From Chryseobacterium sp. ISL-6 (GTDB lineage Bacteria > Bacteroidota > Bacteroidia > Flavobacteriales > Weeksellaceae): 64,000 nt of DNA. The stretch lies in NCBI RefSeq assembly GCF_018613715.1, contig NZ_JAGGPT010000005.1:248001-312000 (forward strand), given 5' to 3'. This document shows positions 38,445 through 44,644 of this stretch, in pieces. Positions within the stretch are counted from its first letter, which is position 1. Each line of letters starts with the position of its first letter. The notes below the pieces were generated by a model that did not search any database, was not told the DNA's origin, and saw only the letters and a program-made list of their open reading frames with translations. The translations under genes were made by a program, and so were the position numbers.

Positions 38445-38522
38445 TTTTCGTGTTTTTACTATAATTGCTCTTTCATAAGATAGTAAAGTGATCGAGTGAA
38501 AAACGTACCGTTTTTAATATAG

Positions 38523-38552
38523 GTATGGCTGGTTTACCAGTCATACTTTTTA
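38523..38552 (+). terminator. Intrinsic terminator after the orphan lipoprotein
   Basis: GTATG-G-CTGGT-TT-ACCAG-T-CATAC stem with one G-T pair, followed by T-rich sequence. Confidence 0.82.
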
Positions 38553-38603
38553 TTTTTGAATGTCAAGAATGATTTCTGATGATATAATAGCAAGTATAAT
38601 AAA

Positions 38604-38628
38604 AAACCACTCTTAAAAAGAGTGGTTT
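38604..38628 (-). terminator. Terminator of tRNA-Gln copy 1
   Basis: AAACCACTCTT / AAGAGTGGTTT, 11-bp perfect stem with a three-base loop; on the minus strand it is followed by a T-run. It starts 2 bases after the tRNA 3' end. Confidence 0.88.
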
Positions 38629-38629
38629 G

Positions 38630-38700
38630 TAGACCCACAGGGATTCGAACCCCGACTGACGGTACCAAAAACCGGAGTGCTACCGTTACACTATGAGTCT
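38630..38700 (-). tRNA. tRNA-Gln(TTG), copy 1
   Basis: Full cloverleaf on the minus strand: acceptor AGACTCA / TGGGTCT (one T-G pair), D stem GTGT/GCAC, anticodon loop TTTTGGT with anticodon TTG reading CAA/CAG, T loop TTCGAAT. The anticodon stem has a C-T mismatch at its outermost pair. CCA is not encoded. Identical to copy 2. Confidence 0.95.
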
Positions 38701-38719
38701 GCGTTATTTTTTGGTGGTG

Positions 38720-38749
38720 CAAATTTATAAATTTTTTCCTTATATGCAA
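38720..38749 (-). promoter_or_regulatory. Promoter of tRNA-Gln copy 1
   Basis: On the minus strand TTG (38749-38747), 19 bases, TAAATTTG (38727-38720), an exact match to the Bacteroidota consensus, 20 bases upstream of the mature tRNA. Confidence 0.82.
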
Positions 38750-38883
38750 AAATCTTTGGCGAAAATTCTCTTTGTTGATCAATATAAATTAATAACAAAT
38801 TGTATTTTAGTCTGTTATTGAAAGATCTTTTTTGAATTAGATTATTTATTAATGAAATTAAAGCAAAACCATATGAAAAACAA

Positions 38884-38908
38884 AAACCACCCTTAAAAAG
38901 GATGGTTT
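38884..38908 (-). terminator. Terminator of tRNA-Gln copy 2
   Basis: AAACCACCCTT / AAGGATGGTTT, one mismatch; T-rich on the minus strand after the stem. Diverged copy of the terminator after copy 1. Confidence 0.82.
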
Positions 38909-38909
38909 G

Positions 38910-38980
38910 TAGACCCACAGGGATTCGAACCCCGACTGACGGTACCAAAAACCGGAGTGCTACCGTTACACTATGAGTCT
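38910..38980 (-). tRNA. tRNA-Gln(TTG), copy 2
   Basis: Identical in all 71 bases to copy 1, 280 bases away in the same orientation. Has its own promoter and terminator, so the two are independent transcription units. Confidence 0.95.
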
Positions 38981-38997
38981 GTTTTATTTTGGTGATG

Positions 38998-39027
38998 CAA
39001 ATTTAAAGCTTTTTTCTATACATACAA
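38998..39027 (-). promoter_or_regulatory. Promoter of tRNA-Gln copy 2
   Basis: On the minus strand TTG (39027-39025), 19 bases, TAAATTTG (39005-38998). The -7 and downstream bases match copy 1, while the spacer differs. Confidence 0.82.
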
Positions 39028-39079
39028 GAACTTTTTAAACTTTTTTTTACATTTACATCACTTTTTATTTACAACAAAC

Positions 39080-40096
39080 ATGGTGATAGACTTCAATAAT
39101 CTCAAAACTAATAATTTACATTCACAGACTGAATTTGAAAGAAAAGTGATTTTTTTTTTAGAAAAATGGTTGGATGATTCAAAAACGGTGGCGGTGCAAA
39201 CATCGGGGTCCACCGGAGTTCCAAAGGTTTTTGAAATTGAAAAGGACAAAATGCTGAATTCCGCAATGATGACCTGTAACTTCTTACATTTGAAAACGGG
39301 AGATACAGCTTTGTTGTGCTTACCAACAGAATACATTTCCGGGAAGATGATGATTGTACGCTCATTTGAAAGAAAGATGAAGTTAATAATTGCTGAACCA
39401 TCTTTACAACCGCTTAAGAATCTTGAAACAGAAATCGACTTTTGTGCCATGACTCCATTACAGGTTGAAAATTCAGTGGATAAGCTACACTTAGTTAGAA
39501 ACTTAATCATTGGTGGAGCATCAGTATCAGAAAGTTTAAAGAAAAGAATCTCACATCTTACAACCCATATATTTGAAACATATGGAATGTCTGAAACCCT
39601 TTCGCATATTGCTTTAAAACAATTGGCACCACAAAGAGAAGACTATTTTACTGCCTTTGAAAATGTTACCATCTCTACAGATGATAGAGGATGTCTGAAA
39701 ATTTTCGCACCTAATGTGAATGGTGAGATTTTACAAACTAACGATTTAGTTGATGTTAGGAATAGAAATCAGTTTAAATTTTTGGGAAGAATTGATCATG
39801 TTATCAACTCTGGTGGAGCAAAAATATTTCCTGAAGAACTGGAAGCTTTGGTGAAAAAGGAAATTCCGAATGAAGTGGTATTTATGGGAGCAGCAGATGA
39901 ACTTTTAGGACAGAAACTCATTTTAGTAATTGAAGGTGAAGAATCAGATGAAATCATAAGAACGATATCAAATATCCCGTTTGAAAAAAACTTTTATAAA
40001 CCCAAAAAGATTATTTTTACTCAGCAAATACCGAGAACTCCAAACGGAAAGGTTAGTCGTATTGAGCTTTACAAAAAAATAAGCGATAGTTTATAA
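39080..40096 (+). CDS. menE: o-Succinylbenzoate-CoA ligase (AMP-binding family)
   Basis: Adenylate-forming ligase that activates o-succinylbenzoate with CoA in menaquinone synthesis, the quinone used by respiratory chains of this phylum. The ATP-binding loop TSGSTGVPK sits near residue 40, ETYGMSETLSHIA near 168, the aspartate-containing GRIDHVINSGGAKIFPEE around 232, and the catalytic lysine in RTPNGKVSRIE near the C-terminus. At 338 aa it lacks part of the N-terminal domain present in the roughly 450-aa enzymes, as in other short Bacteroidota versions. The assignment to MenE over another acyl-CoA ligase rests on this short architecture. arfB follows 24 bases later. Confidence 0.84.
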   Translation: MVIDFNNLKTNNLHSQTEFERKVIFFLEKWLDDSKTVAVQTSGSTGVPKVFEIEKDKMLNSAMMTCNFLHLKTGDTALLCLPTEYISGKMMIVRSFERKMKLIIAEPSLQPLKNLETEIDFCAMTPLQVENSVDKLHLVRNLIIGGASVSESLKKRISHLTTHIFETYGMSETLSHIALKQLAPQREDYFTAFENVTISTDDRGCLKIFAPNVNGEILQTNDLVDVRNRNQFKFLGRIDHVINSGGAKIFPEELEALVKKEIPNEVVFMGAADELLGQKLILVIEGEESDEIIRTISNIPFEKNFYKPKKIIFTQQIPRTPNGKVSRIELYKKISDSL

Positions 40097-40120
40097 CCCT
40101 TAATTTCCTAATCCATAATC

Positions 40121-40513
40121 ATGAAAGACTTTTCCAAAGAACTTAATTTTAAAACTTCCCGAAGCAGTGGCGCAGGAGGGCAAAATGTAAACAAAGTTGA
40201 AACCGCTGTTACTGTACTTTGGCATGTTGATGACTCTGGGTTTTTTGATGAGAATGAAAAGGTTTTAATTCAAAATAAATTAAAAAATAGGATCAATGCA
40301 GAGGGCTTTTTATTCTTAACGGTCTCTGAGAGCAGAGCCCAGCTAATGAATAAAAATAAAGCTATTGAAAAAATTCTAGAAATTGTAAATAAAGCTTTAA
40401 TAATTCCTAAGAAAAGAGTAGCAACAAAGCCGTCAAAAGGGCAAAAGCAGAAAAGGCTTGATACTAAAAAGAAAATAGCAGATAAAAAAGAAAACCGCCG
40501 TTTTAAGTTTTAA
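40121..40513 (+). CDS. arfB: Alternative ribosome-rescue factor ArfB (peptidyl-tRNA hydrolase)
   Basis: Class I release-factor-like protein that hydrolyses peptidyl-tRNA on ribosomes stalled without a stop codon. The catalytic GGQ is at residues 19-21 in SSGAGGQNVNKVET, and the C-terminal tail from about residue 100 is very basic (KRVATKPSKGQKQKRLD, then KKENRRFKF), which inserts in the empty mRNA channel in known homologues. Length 130 aa fits. Together with menE it probably forms one transcript; no functional link is evident. Confidence 0.93.
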   Translation: MKDFSKELNFKTSRSSGAGGQNVNKVETAVTVLWHVDDSGFFDENEKVLIQNKLKNRINAEGFLFLTVSESRAQLMNKNKAIEKILEIVNKALIIPKKRVATKPSKGQKQKRLDTKKKIADKKENRRFKF

Positions 40514-40543
40514 TTGTTTAGTTTGGCAAAAACATTATTTTTG
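40514..40543 (+). promoter_or_regulatory. Promoter of the 40561 barrel gene
   Basis: TTG (40514-40516), 19 bases, TATTTTTG (40536-40543), exact consensus. An inverted repeat GGCAAAAA-N5-TTTTTGCC (40525-40545) overlaps the spacer and -7 and may be an operator or a weak terminator for arfB. Confidence 0.75.
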
Positions 40544-40560
40544 CCGAAATATTAAAATAA

Positions 40561-41208
40561 ATGATAAAAAAAATTACATTATTAGGGATGTTTTCTATTT
40601 CTATGTTATCTCTGGCACAGCAAAAAATTTCAATTATTCCTTCGGTTGGATACGCATGGAGAGTTGCTAAGACCCCAGCAAATATTTCACGAGATACAAA
40701 AAATTATATTAAAGGCTTAAAGAGCGGTGTGAATTTCGATATTTCAGCCTACTACAATGTGAAAGGGAATATAAATTTGGGAGTAAAATATTCTAATTAC
40801 AGTGCCTCAAGTAATGGAAGAATCTCTGTGCTGGATAATAATGGACAAGTTGTTTCTGCAAATGTAAGTACAAAAGATAATATCAGTTTCTTTGGGCCTG
40901 CATTTATGTATTCTAATTTCAATGATGAGTCAAAGCATAAGTTTTATTATGATGTTGCATTAGGTGCTATTACATATACTACAAAAACCGGAACAGTAAA
41001 AGGAAAAGGTTCTAACTTGGGATTAGATGCTAATTTTGCTTATCAGTATGCATTATCAAAATATTTCTTTATCGGTCCAAAAGTAGGATTGACTGCCGGA
41101 ACATTGAGTAAAATGACTTTTAACGGAAACACAGTGAATTTAGGAGATGATGAAAAAGAAGGATTAACCAGACTTTCTCTAAGTGCGGCTGCAACATTCC
41201 GATTTTAA
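40561..41208 (+). CDS. Small outer-membrane beta-barrel protein
   Basis: 215-aa exported protein with a signal peptide cleaved near SLAQQ, followed by amphipathic strands (ISIIPSVGYAW, NINLGVKYSNYS, HKFYYDVALGAITY, FFIGPKVGLTAG) and a C-terminal strand AAATFRF typical of outer-membrane barrels. Size suggests eight to ten strands, like OmpA- or OmpW-type barrels. Ligand unknown. It has its own clear promoter, and the downstream gene's -7 element lies just past its stop. Confidence 0.78.
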   Translation: MIKKITLLGMFSISMLSLAQQKISIIPSVGYAWRVAKTPANISRDTKNYIKGLKSGVNFDISAYYNVKGNINLGVKYSNYSASSNGRISVLDNNGQVVSANVSTKDNISFFGPAFMYSNFNDESKHKFYYDVALGAITYTTKTGTVKGKGSNLGLDANFAYQYALSKYFFIGPKVGLTAGTLSKMTFNGNTVNLGDDEKEGLTRLSLSAAATFRF

Positions 41209-41212
41209 GTTT

Positions 41213-41220
41213 TATCTTTG
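41213..41220 (+). promoter_or_regulatory. -7 element of the deoxyhypusine-synthase-like gene
   Basis: TATCTTTG, exact TAnnTTTG, 15 bases before the ATG at 41236. No matching TTG upstream. Confidence 0.5.
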
Positions 41221-41235
41221 CAAAAATCAAAATAA

Positions 41236-42210
41236 ATGAACAAGCCAATTTCTGAGTTTATAGAGAAATATTACCTGCACTTCAATGCAGCTGCATTGGT
41301 GGATGCATCAAAAGGTTATGTTGCACATCTTAAAGATGGTGGAAAAATGATGATCACTTTAGCGGGAGCAATGTCAACTGCTGAATTAGGGAAAATTCTT
41401 GCTGAAATGATCCGTCAGGATAAAGTAGATTTTATCTCTTGTACAGGAGCGAACCTTGAGGAAGATTTAATGAACCTGGTTGCACATTCTCACTATGAAA
41501 GAGTTCCACATTACAGAGATCTTACACCGCAGGAAGAGTGGGACTTGTTAGAAAGAGGTTTAAACAGAGTTACAGATACTTGTATCCCTGAAGAAGAAGC
41601 TTTCAGAAGATTACAGAAACATATTGTTGAGATCTGGAAAGATGCCGAGGCAAAAGGTGAAAGGTATTTTCCACACGAATATATGTACAAAATGATTCTT
41701 TCAGGAGTTTTAGAGCAGTATTATGAGATCCCGAGAGAGAATTCATGGATGATTGCTGCCGCTGAAAAAAACCTTCCAATTGTAGTTCCGGGATGGGAAG
41801 ATTCTACAATGGGGAATATTTTTGCATCTTACTGTATCAAAGGAGAACTTACAGCTACAACAATGAAGTCAGGAATTGAATACATGATGTATTTGGCAGA
41901 TTGGTATACTAAAAATTCTGCTGGAAAAGGAGTTGGATTCTTCCAGATTGGTGGCGGAATTGCAGGAGATTTCCCTATTTGTGTAGTACCAATGTTATAT
42001 CAGGATATGGAAATGCATGATGTGCCTTTCTGGTCTTATTTCTGTCAGATTTCTGATTCTACAACATCTTACGGTTCATATTCAGGGGCTGTTCCAAATG
42101 AGAAGATCACTTGGGGGAAACTGGATATTACAACACCTAAGTTTATCGTTGAAAGTGATGCGACAATTTGTGCACCTTTAATGTTTTCTTACATTTTAGA
42201 GAATTCTTAA
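41236..42210 (+). CDS. Deoxyhypusine synthase-like protein
   Basis: 324-aa protein of the deoxyhypusine synthase family, NAD-dependent enzymes that transfer the aminobutyl group of spermidine. Motifs: MMITLAGAMSTAELG near residue 37, DFISCTGANLEEDL near 75, PGWEDSTMG near 185, QIGGGIAGDFPICV near 236 and, near the C-terminus, YSGAVPNEKITWGK, in which the final Lys (about 295) corresponds to the reactive lysine of the eukaryotic enzyme. Bacteria lack eIF5A, so the acceptor must differ; relatives act as homospermidine synthase or have unknown substrates. Alone in its transcript, ending in two hairpins. Confidence 0.88.
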   Translation: MNKPISEFIEKYYLHFNAAALVDASKGYVAHLKDGGKMMITLAGAMSTAELGKILAEMIRQDKVDFISCTGANLEEDLMNLVAHSHYERVPHYRDLTPQEEWDLLERGLNRVTDTCIPEEEAFRRLQKHIVEIWKDAEAKGERYFPHEYMYKMILSGVLEQYYEIPRENSWMIAAAEKNLPIVVPGWEDSTMGNIFASYCIKGELTATTMKSGIEYMMYLADWYTKNSAGKGVGFFQIGGGIAGDFPICVVPMLYQDMEMHDVPFWSYFCQISDSTTSYGSYSGAVPNEKITWGKLDITTPKFIVESDATICAPLMFSYILENS

Positions 42211-42216
42211 TCATTA

Positions 42217-42237
42217 TTTCTCACTGATCGTGAGAAA
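42217..42237 (+). terminator. First hairpin after the DHS-like gene
   Basis: TTTCTCAC-N5-GTGAGAAA stem, 8 bp, 6 bases after the stop codon. Confidence 0.65.
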
Positions 42238-42244
42238 AAAATAT

Positions 42245-42276
42245 AAAAAACGCTTCACTTTGTTGGAGCGTTTTTT
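42245..42276. terminator. Second terminator after the DHS-like gene
   Basis: AAAAAACGCT / AGCGTTTTTT stem with A-run and T-run on both sides, so it can work in both directions, also for the small minus-strand gene at 42373. Confidence 0.82.
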
Positions 42277-42372
42277 ATTTGTTGGGATATGAAAAATATT
42301 CATGCAATCTGATAGATGTGGGAATAAATAAAAAAATATCAGGTTTGTAATGAGATGCGAAATAATAGGCAG

Positions 42373-42519
42373 CTAATCCATAGAATTAATAAGGACAAAG
42401 TATCGATAGGCCAAAATGCCTTTTTGAATCTTTGTTAGAGAGCCTGGATCTTTATCACTTAATTTAGGTAAAATCTTTTTATTGATTTTATTCAGAAGGC
42501 TGAAGAATGATTTTTTCAT
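42373..42519 (-). CDS. Small basic protein of 48 aa
   Basis: A minus-strand gene from ATG at 42519 to TAG, too short for usual length cut-offs. The product starts MKKSFFSLLNKINKKILPKL, continues SDKDPGSLTKIQKGILAYRY and ends FVLINSMD. Coding character is good: basic amphipathic N-terminal helix, a DP/G turn, then a mixed aromatic/basic helix ending in NSxD. From memory similar 45-50-aa proteins of the same pattern occur in other flavobacteria, but I cannot verify this. Function unknown. It lies in the gap between the DHS-like gene and the ATL gene and would share the terminator at 42245. Confidence 0.62.
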   Translation of the reverse strand: MKKSFFSLLNKINKKILPKLSDKDPGSLTKIQKGILAYRYFVLINSMD

Positions 42520-42606
42520 AACTTTATATTTTTAATGAGAAACATCATTGAAATTATTATAGTTCAAAAATGATGCAAATAATTAAATAATCTTAATATT
42601 CCTGAT

Positions 42607-42903
42607 ATGGACGAGGTTTTCAAGCAACAGATTTATGAAATAACCAGGCTTATTCCAAAAGGCCGGGTTTCTTCGTATGGAGCAATAGCAAAAGCAGTGG
42701 GTTATCCAAATCATTCCCGACATGTTGGAAAAGCAATGGGCGGTTGCCCAAAAGATGTTCCGGCACATCGGGTTATTTCAAGTTCCGGAACTTTATCGGT
42801 AAAAGAGTTTCAGCCTAAGCTTGAAGCAGAGGGTGTTGTAGTTGAGAATTTTAGAATCAAAAACTTCAAACAGCTTTTCTGGGATCCTCTTAAAGAATTG
42901 TAG
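42607..42903 (+). CDS. Alkyltransferase-like protein (ATL), MGMT family without catalytic Cys
   Basis: Small DNA-binding protein related to O6-alkylguanine-DNA alkyltransferases. The DNA-binding helix-turn-helix is intact: SSYGAIAKAVG with the conserved Tyr24, and SRHVGKAM with the Arg38 finger that flips out the damaged base. The active site motif PCHRV reads PAHRV here (Ala at residue 53), so alkyl transfer is impossible. ATL proteins bind O6-alkylguanine and hand it to nucleotide excision repair. The nearby Cys47 (GGCPKD) is not at the catalytic position. At 98 aa it is the typical ATL size. Convergent with the XRE gene, 2 bases apart. Confidence 0.9.
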   Translation: MDEVFKQQIYEITRLIPKGRVSSYGAIAKAVGYPNHSRHVGKAMGGCPKDVPAHRVISSSGTLSVKEFQPKLEAEGVVVENFRIKNFKQLFWDPLKEL

Positions 42904-42905
42904 AC

Positions 42906-43286
42906 TTATTTTTTTCCTTTTAAGCTTTTAATTTCTTCATTTAATTTTCGATTTTCTTCTTTTAATAAAGAAATGTATTCCTGAAGGTTCTCAACGATAG
43001 AAAGAGGAATTGTACTATTATTATATTGATAGATACCAGATGCCGAACTGTCATTAAAAACAGGATGGTCGTTATTAACTACGATTTGAGCATCATCTTC
43101 TTCATAGATCTCTTCCATGGTGACATCTAAGAAATTAGCTATTTTTTCCCATTCGGCTCGTACTATTTTCACATCCCCACTTTCCTTTCTACTATAGTTG
43201 GAGACATCGGTAGCAATGATATCAGCAATCTGCTGCTGAGTGTATCCCTTTTTCTTTCTAATCAAACGTAATTTTTCTTTTTGCAT
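42906..43286 (-). CDS. XRE-family regulator with C-terminal coiled coil
   Basis: 126-aa Cro/CI-type regulator. The HTH domain occupies about residues 4-60 (LRLIRKKKGYTQQQIADIIA, VSNYSRKESGDVKI), followed by an acidic linker (YEEDDAQ) and a C-terminal heptad-repeat helix (SIVENLQEYISLLKEENRKL) likely to dimerise. Its own promoter region holds two TGTACA boxes 20 bp apart, one of them between the -33 and -7 positions, as expected for autorepression. It is divergent from the Gly-zipper lipoprotein at 43435 and may control it. Confidence 0.87.
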   Translation of the reverse strand: MQKEKLRLIRKKKGYTQQQIADIIATDVSNYSRKESGDVKIVRAEWEKIANFLDVTMEEIYEEDDAQIVVNNDHPVFNDSSASGIYQYNNSTIPLSIVENLQEYISLLKEENRKLNEEIKSLKGKK

Positions 43287-43300
43287 CTCGCATTTTTATA

Positions 43301-43343
43301 CAAATATGCAAAAAAAATGTACAAATCACATGACGCGTGTACA
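43301..43343. promoter_or_regulatory. XRE promoter with paired TGTACA boxes
   Basis: On the minus strand CATATTTG (43308-43301) is a likely -7 for the XRE gene. TGTACA occurs at 43318-43323 and again at 43338-43343, each palindromic and exactly 20 bp apart, two helical turns. This fits two dimers of a regulator on one DNA face. Operator role is inference. Confidence 0.5.
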
Positions 43344-43380
43344 GTAAAAACACAAAAAAGATACAATACGATGATGCACT

Positions 43381-43407
43381 AAGAACGTTCTTACTTTTAT
43401 AGTTTTG
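43381..43407 (+). promoter_or_regulatory. Palindrome and -7 element of the Gly-zipper lipoprotein gene
   Basis: AAGAACGTTCTT (43381-43392) is a perfect 12-base palindrome sitting 7 bases before TAGTTTTG (43400-43407), an exact TAnnTTTG. The palindrome occupies the promoter spacer, a natural operator position. Confidence 0.48.
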
Positions 43408-43434
43408 GAAGACAACAAACAAAAACACAACACA

Positions 43435-44127
43435 ATGAGAAAAAAATTATTTATAGTAGGAACAATGTTCCTGCTGGTTTTTCAGTCATGTTCTTCTAAT
43501 GAAGATTTATCTACTGGAAAAGATTCTAATGCGGACGTAACTCAAAAAGTTTCTTTAAAGAATGGGAAATTAAGTTCAGAAGCTTTATCTAATTATGTGT
43601 CCGTTCAACTCAGCATTCAGTCTGAAATTAAAAGTATTCTTGACAATGAAAAGAATGCCAACTTTTCTGTAATTCAATCAGGAATAAATAGAATAAATAC
43701 AGTCGAAGAGCTGGAAATATTGTATAAATCTGCGAAAGTTGAACATAGTAAAGAATTAATTTCTATGTATGAAAAATTAAGGGATAATAGCAAGAGTTTT
43801 AGAGATTCTAACTCAGATTTTTATTCCAAATATAATGAAGGAGAAAGAAGGAAAATGCTAACGAATGAAATAGATCAACAGCTTGGCTATAATGAAAATG
43901 GTACCCTTACAGGTAGAAGAAATTGTCATTCTGCTTTTATGACAGCTTCTAATAGATGTATGAGAGATTATGCTATAGAAATAGGTGGATCAGTTTTAGT
44001 TGGTGTATTTACTGGTGGAGTTGGTGGAGTTATTGCCGGAGGTATAGCTACCGCCCATATGGTAGTCTGTAATTCGGATGCAGAAAGTGATTATCAGGGA
44101 TGTGTGAGAAATGGAGGTGGAAAATAA
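43435..44127 (+). CDS. Lipoprotein with glycine-zipper segment flanked by CX10C pairs
   Basis: 230-aa lipoprotein of no family I recognise. I take the ATG at 43435, which starts a signal peptide (MRKKLFIVGTMFLLVFQSC) with lipobox FQSC; the longer frame from a TTG would overlap the -7 element. Residues 45-150 are charged and helical. The C-terminal part is odd: Cys164-X10-Cys175, then a glycine-zipper segment (about 184-203, GGSVLVGVFTGG followed by VGGVIAGG), then Cys212-X10-Cys223. A hydrophobic Gly-zipper bracketed by matched cysteine pairs recalls membrane-active peptides, but no activity can be claimed. A small membrane protein follows 10 bases later. Confidence 0.72.
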   Translation: MRKKLFIVGTMFLLVFQSCSSNEDLSTGKDSNADVTQKVSLKNGKLSSEALSNYVSVQLSIQSEIKSILDNEKNANFSVIQSGINRINTVEELEILYKSAKVEHSKELISMYEKLRDNSKSFRDSNSDFYSKYNEGERRKMLTNEIDQQLGYNENGTLTGRRNCHSAFMTASNRCMRDYAIEIGGSVLVGVFTGGVGGVIAGGIATAHMVVCNSDAESDYQGCVRNGGGK

Positions 44128-44137
44128 AATTTAAGAT

Positions 44138-44452
44138 ATGAAATTTAAATATGCTTTAATGTTTTCAGTCCTCATATTAGCTCTTACTCCTTTATTTGCA
44201 AGAGATAGCACATGGCGTATTATTTTTGAAATTTCCTGTTTTATACTATTTTTTCTGTTGGCAATTATTGCGTGGAAACGAAATGAAAGAATGGCATTTA
44301 TTGCATATGTATTCTTAATACTGACGAATGGTATCCAAGTATTGGATAAAGGAGATAATTATTTTTTTGTTCAGATTATTCTTTTAATAATAATGCTTAT
44401 TCTGGGAATTCTGGAATGGAGTAGAGCAAAAAATAAAAGTGGCATAGATTAA
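44138..44452 (+). CDS. Small four-helix membrane protein
   Basis: 104-aa integral membrane protein with about four hydrophobic segments (around residues 5-22, 27-46, 51-68 and 76-95) and a short basic tail (SRAKNKSGID). No motif or family is recognised. It is cotranscribed with the Gly-zipper lipoprotein 10 bases upstream; the stop codon lies inside the loop of the operon's terminator. The size and position resemble immunity proteins that accompany secreted peptides, which is a hypothesis from layout only. Confidence 0.68.
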   Translation: MKFKYALMFSVLILALTPLFARDSTWRIIFEISCFILFFLLAIIAWKRNERMAFIAYVFLILTNGIQVLDKGDNYFFVQIILLIIMLILGILEWSRAKNKSGID

Positions 44453-44468
44453 CTATGCTACTTTTATT
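44432..44468 (+). terminator. Terminator overlapping the 44138 stop codon
   Basis: AATAAAAGT-G-GCATAG / CTATGC-T-ACTTTTATT stem with a five-base loop that contains the TAA stop codon. Confidence 0.8.
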
Positions 44469-44531
44469 ATCAAGACATGGATTTATTTTTCCTAGTATTA
44501 TCTAATTATTTCAGTTGTTTTTTTATAAAGG

Positions 44532-44588
44532 TCAAGATTATGGATGGTAATTTCATTTAATAATCTTGATTTCCATTCTTACCATTCA
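44532..44588. repeat. Interleaved inverted repeats (pseudoknot topology)
   Basis: Two inverted repeats cross each other: TCAAGATTAT (44532-44541) with ATAATCTTGA (44560-44569), and ATGGATGGTAA (44541-44551) with TTACCATTCAT (44578-44588, one mismatch). The order A-B-A'-B' is that of an H-type pseudoknot. It lies before the monooxygenase promoter, so it would not be in that mRNA leader. Confidence 0.45.
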
Positions 44589-44614
44589 TCAACGTTTTTG
44601 ATTTTTGATTCCTG

Positions 44615-44622
44615 TAATTTTG
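44615..44622 (+). promoter_or_regulatory. -7 element of the LLM monooxygenase gene
   Basis: TAATTTTG, exact TAnnTTTG match, 23 bases before the ATG. No TTG at 19-20 bases upstream. Confidence 0.45.
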
Positions 44623-44644
44623 AGGTAAATTAAAAACATACAAT

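Noticed and set aside
38630..38980. Attachment site or genomic island between the two tRNA-Gln genes
   Set aside because: Only 209 bases lie between them and no integrase or mobile gene is nearby; a simple tandem duplication explains them.
39058..39510. Minus-strand open frame of 150 codons
   Set aside because: Antisense to menE, which has intact adenylation motifs.
31732..44622. TTG placed 14 bases before TAnnTTTG at three promoters (31751, 35146, 44615)
   Set aside because: Spacing differs from the 19-20 seen in strong cases and TTG is frequent in T-runs of terminators, so I treat these as chance.
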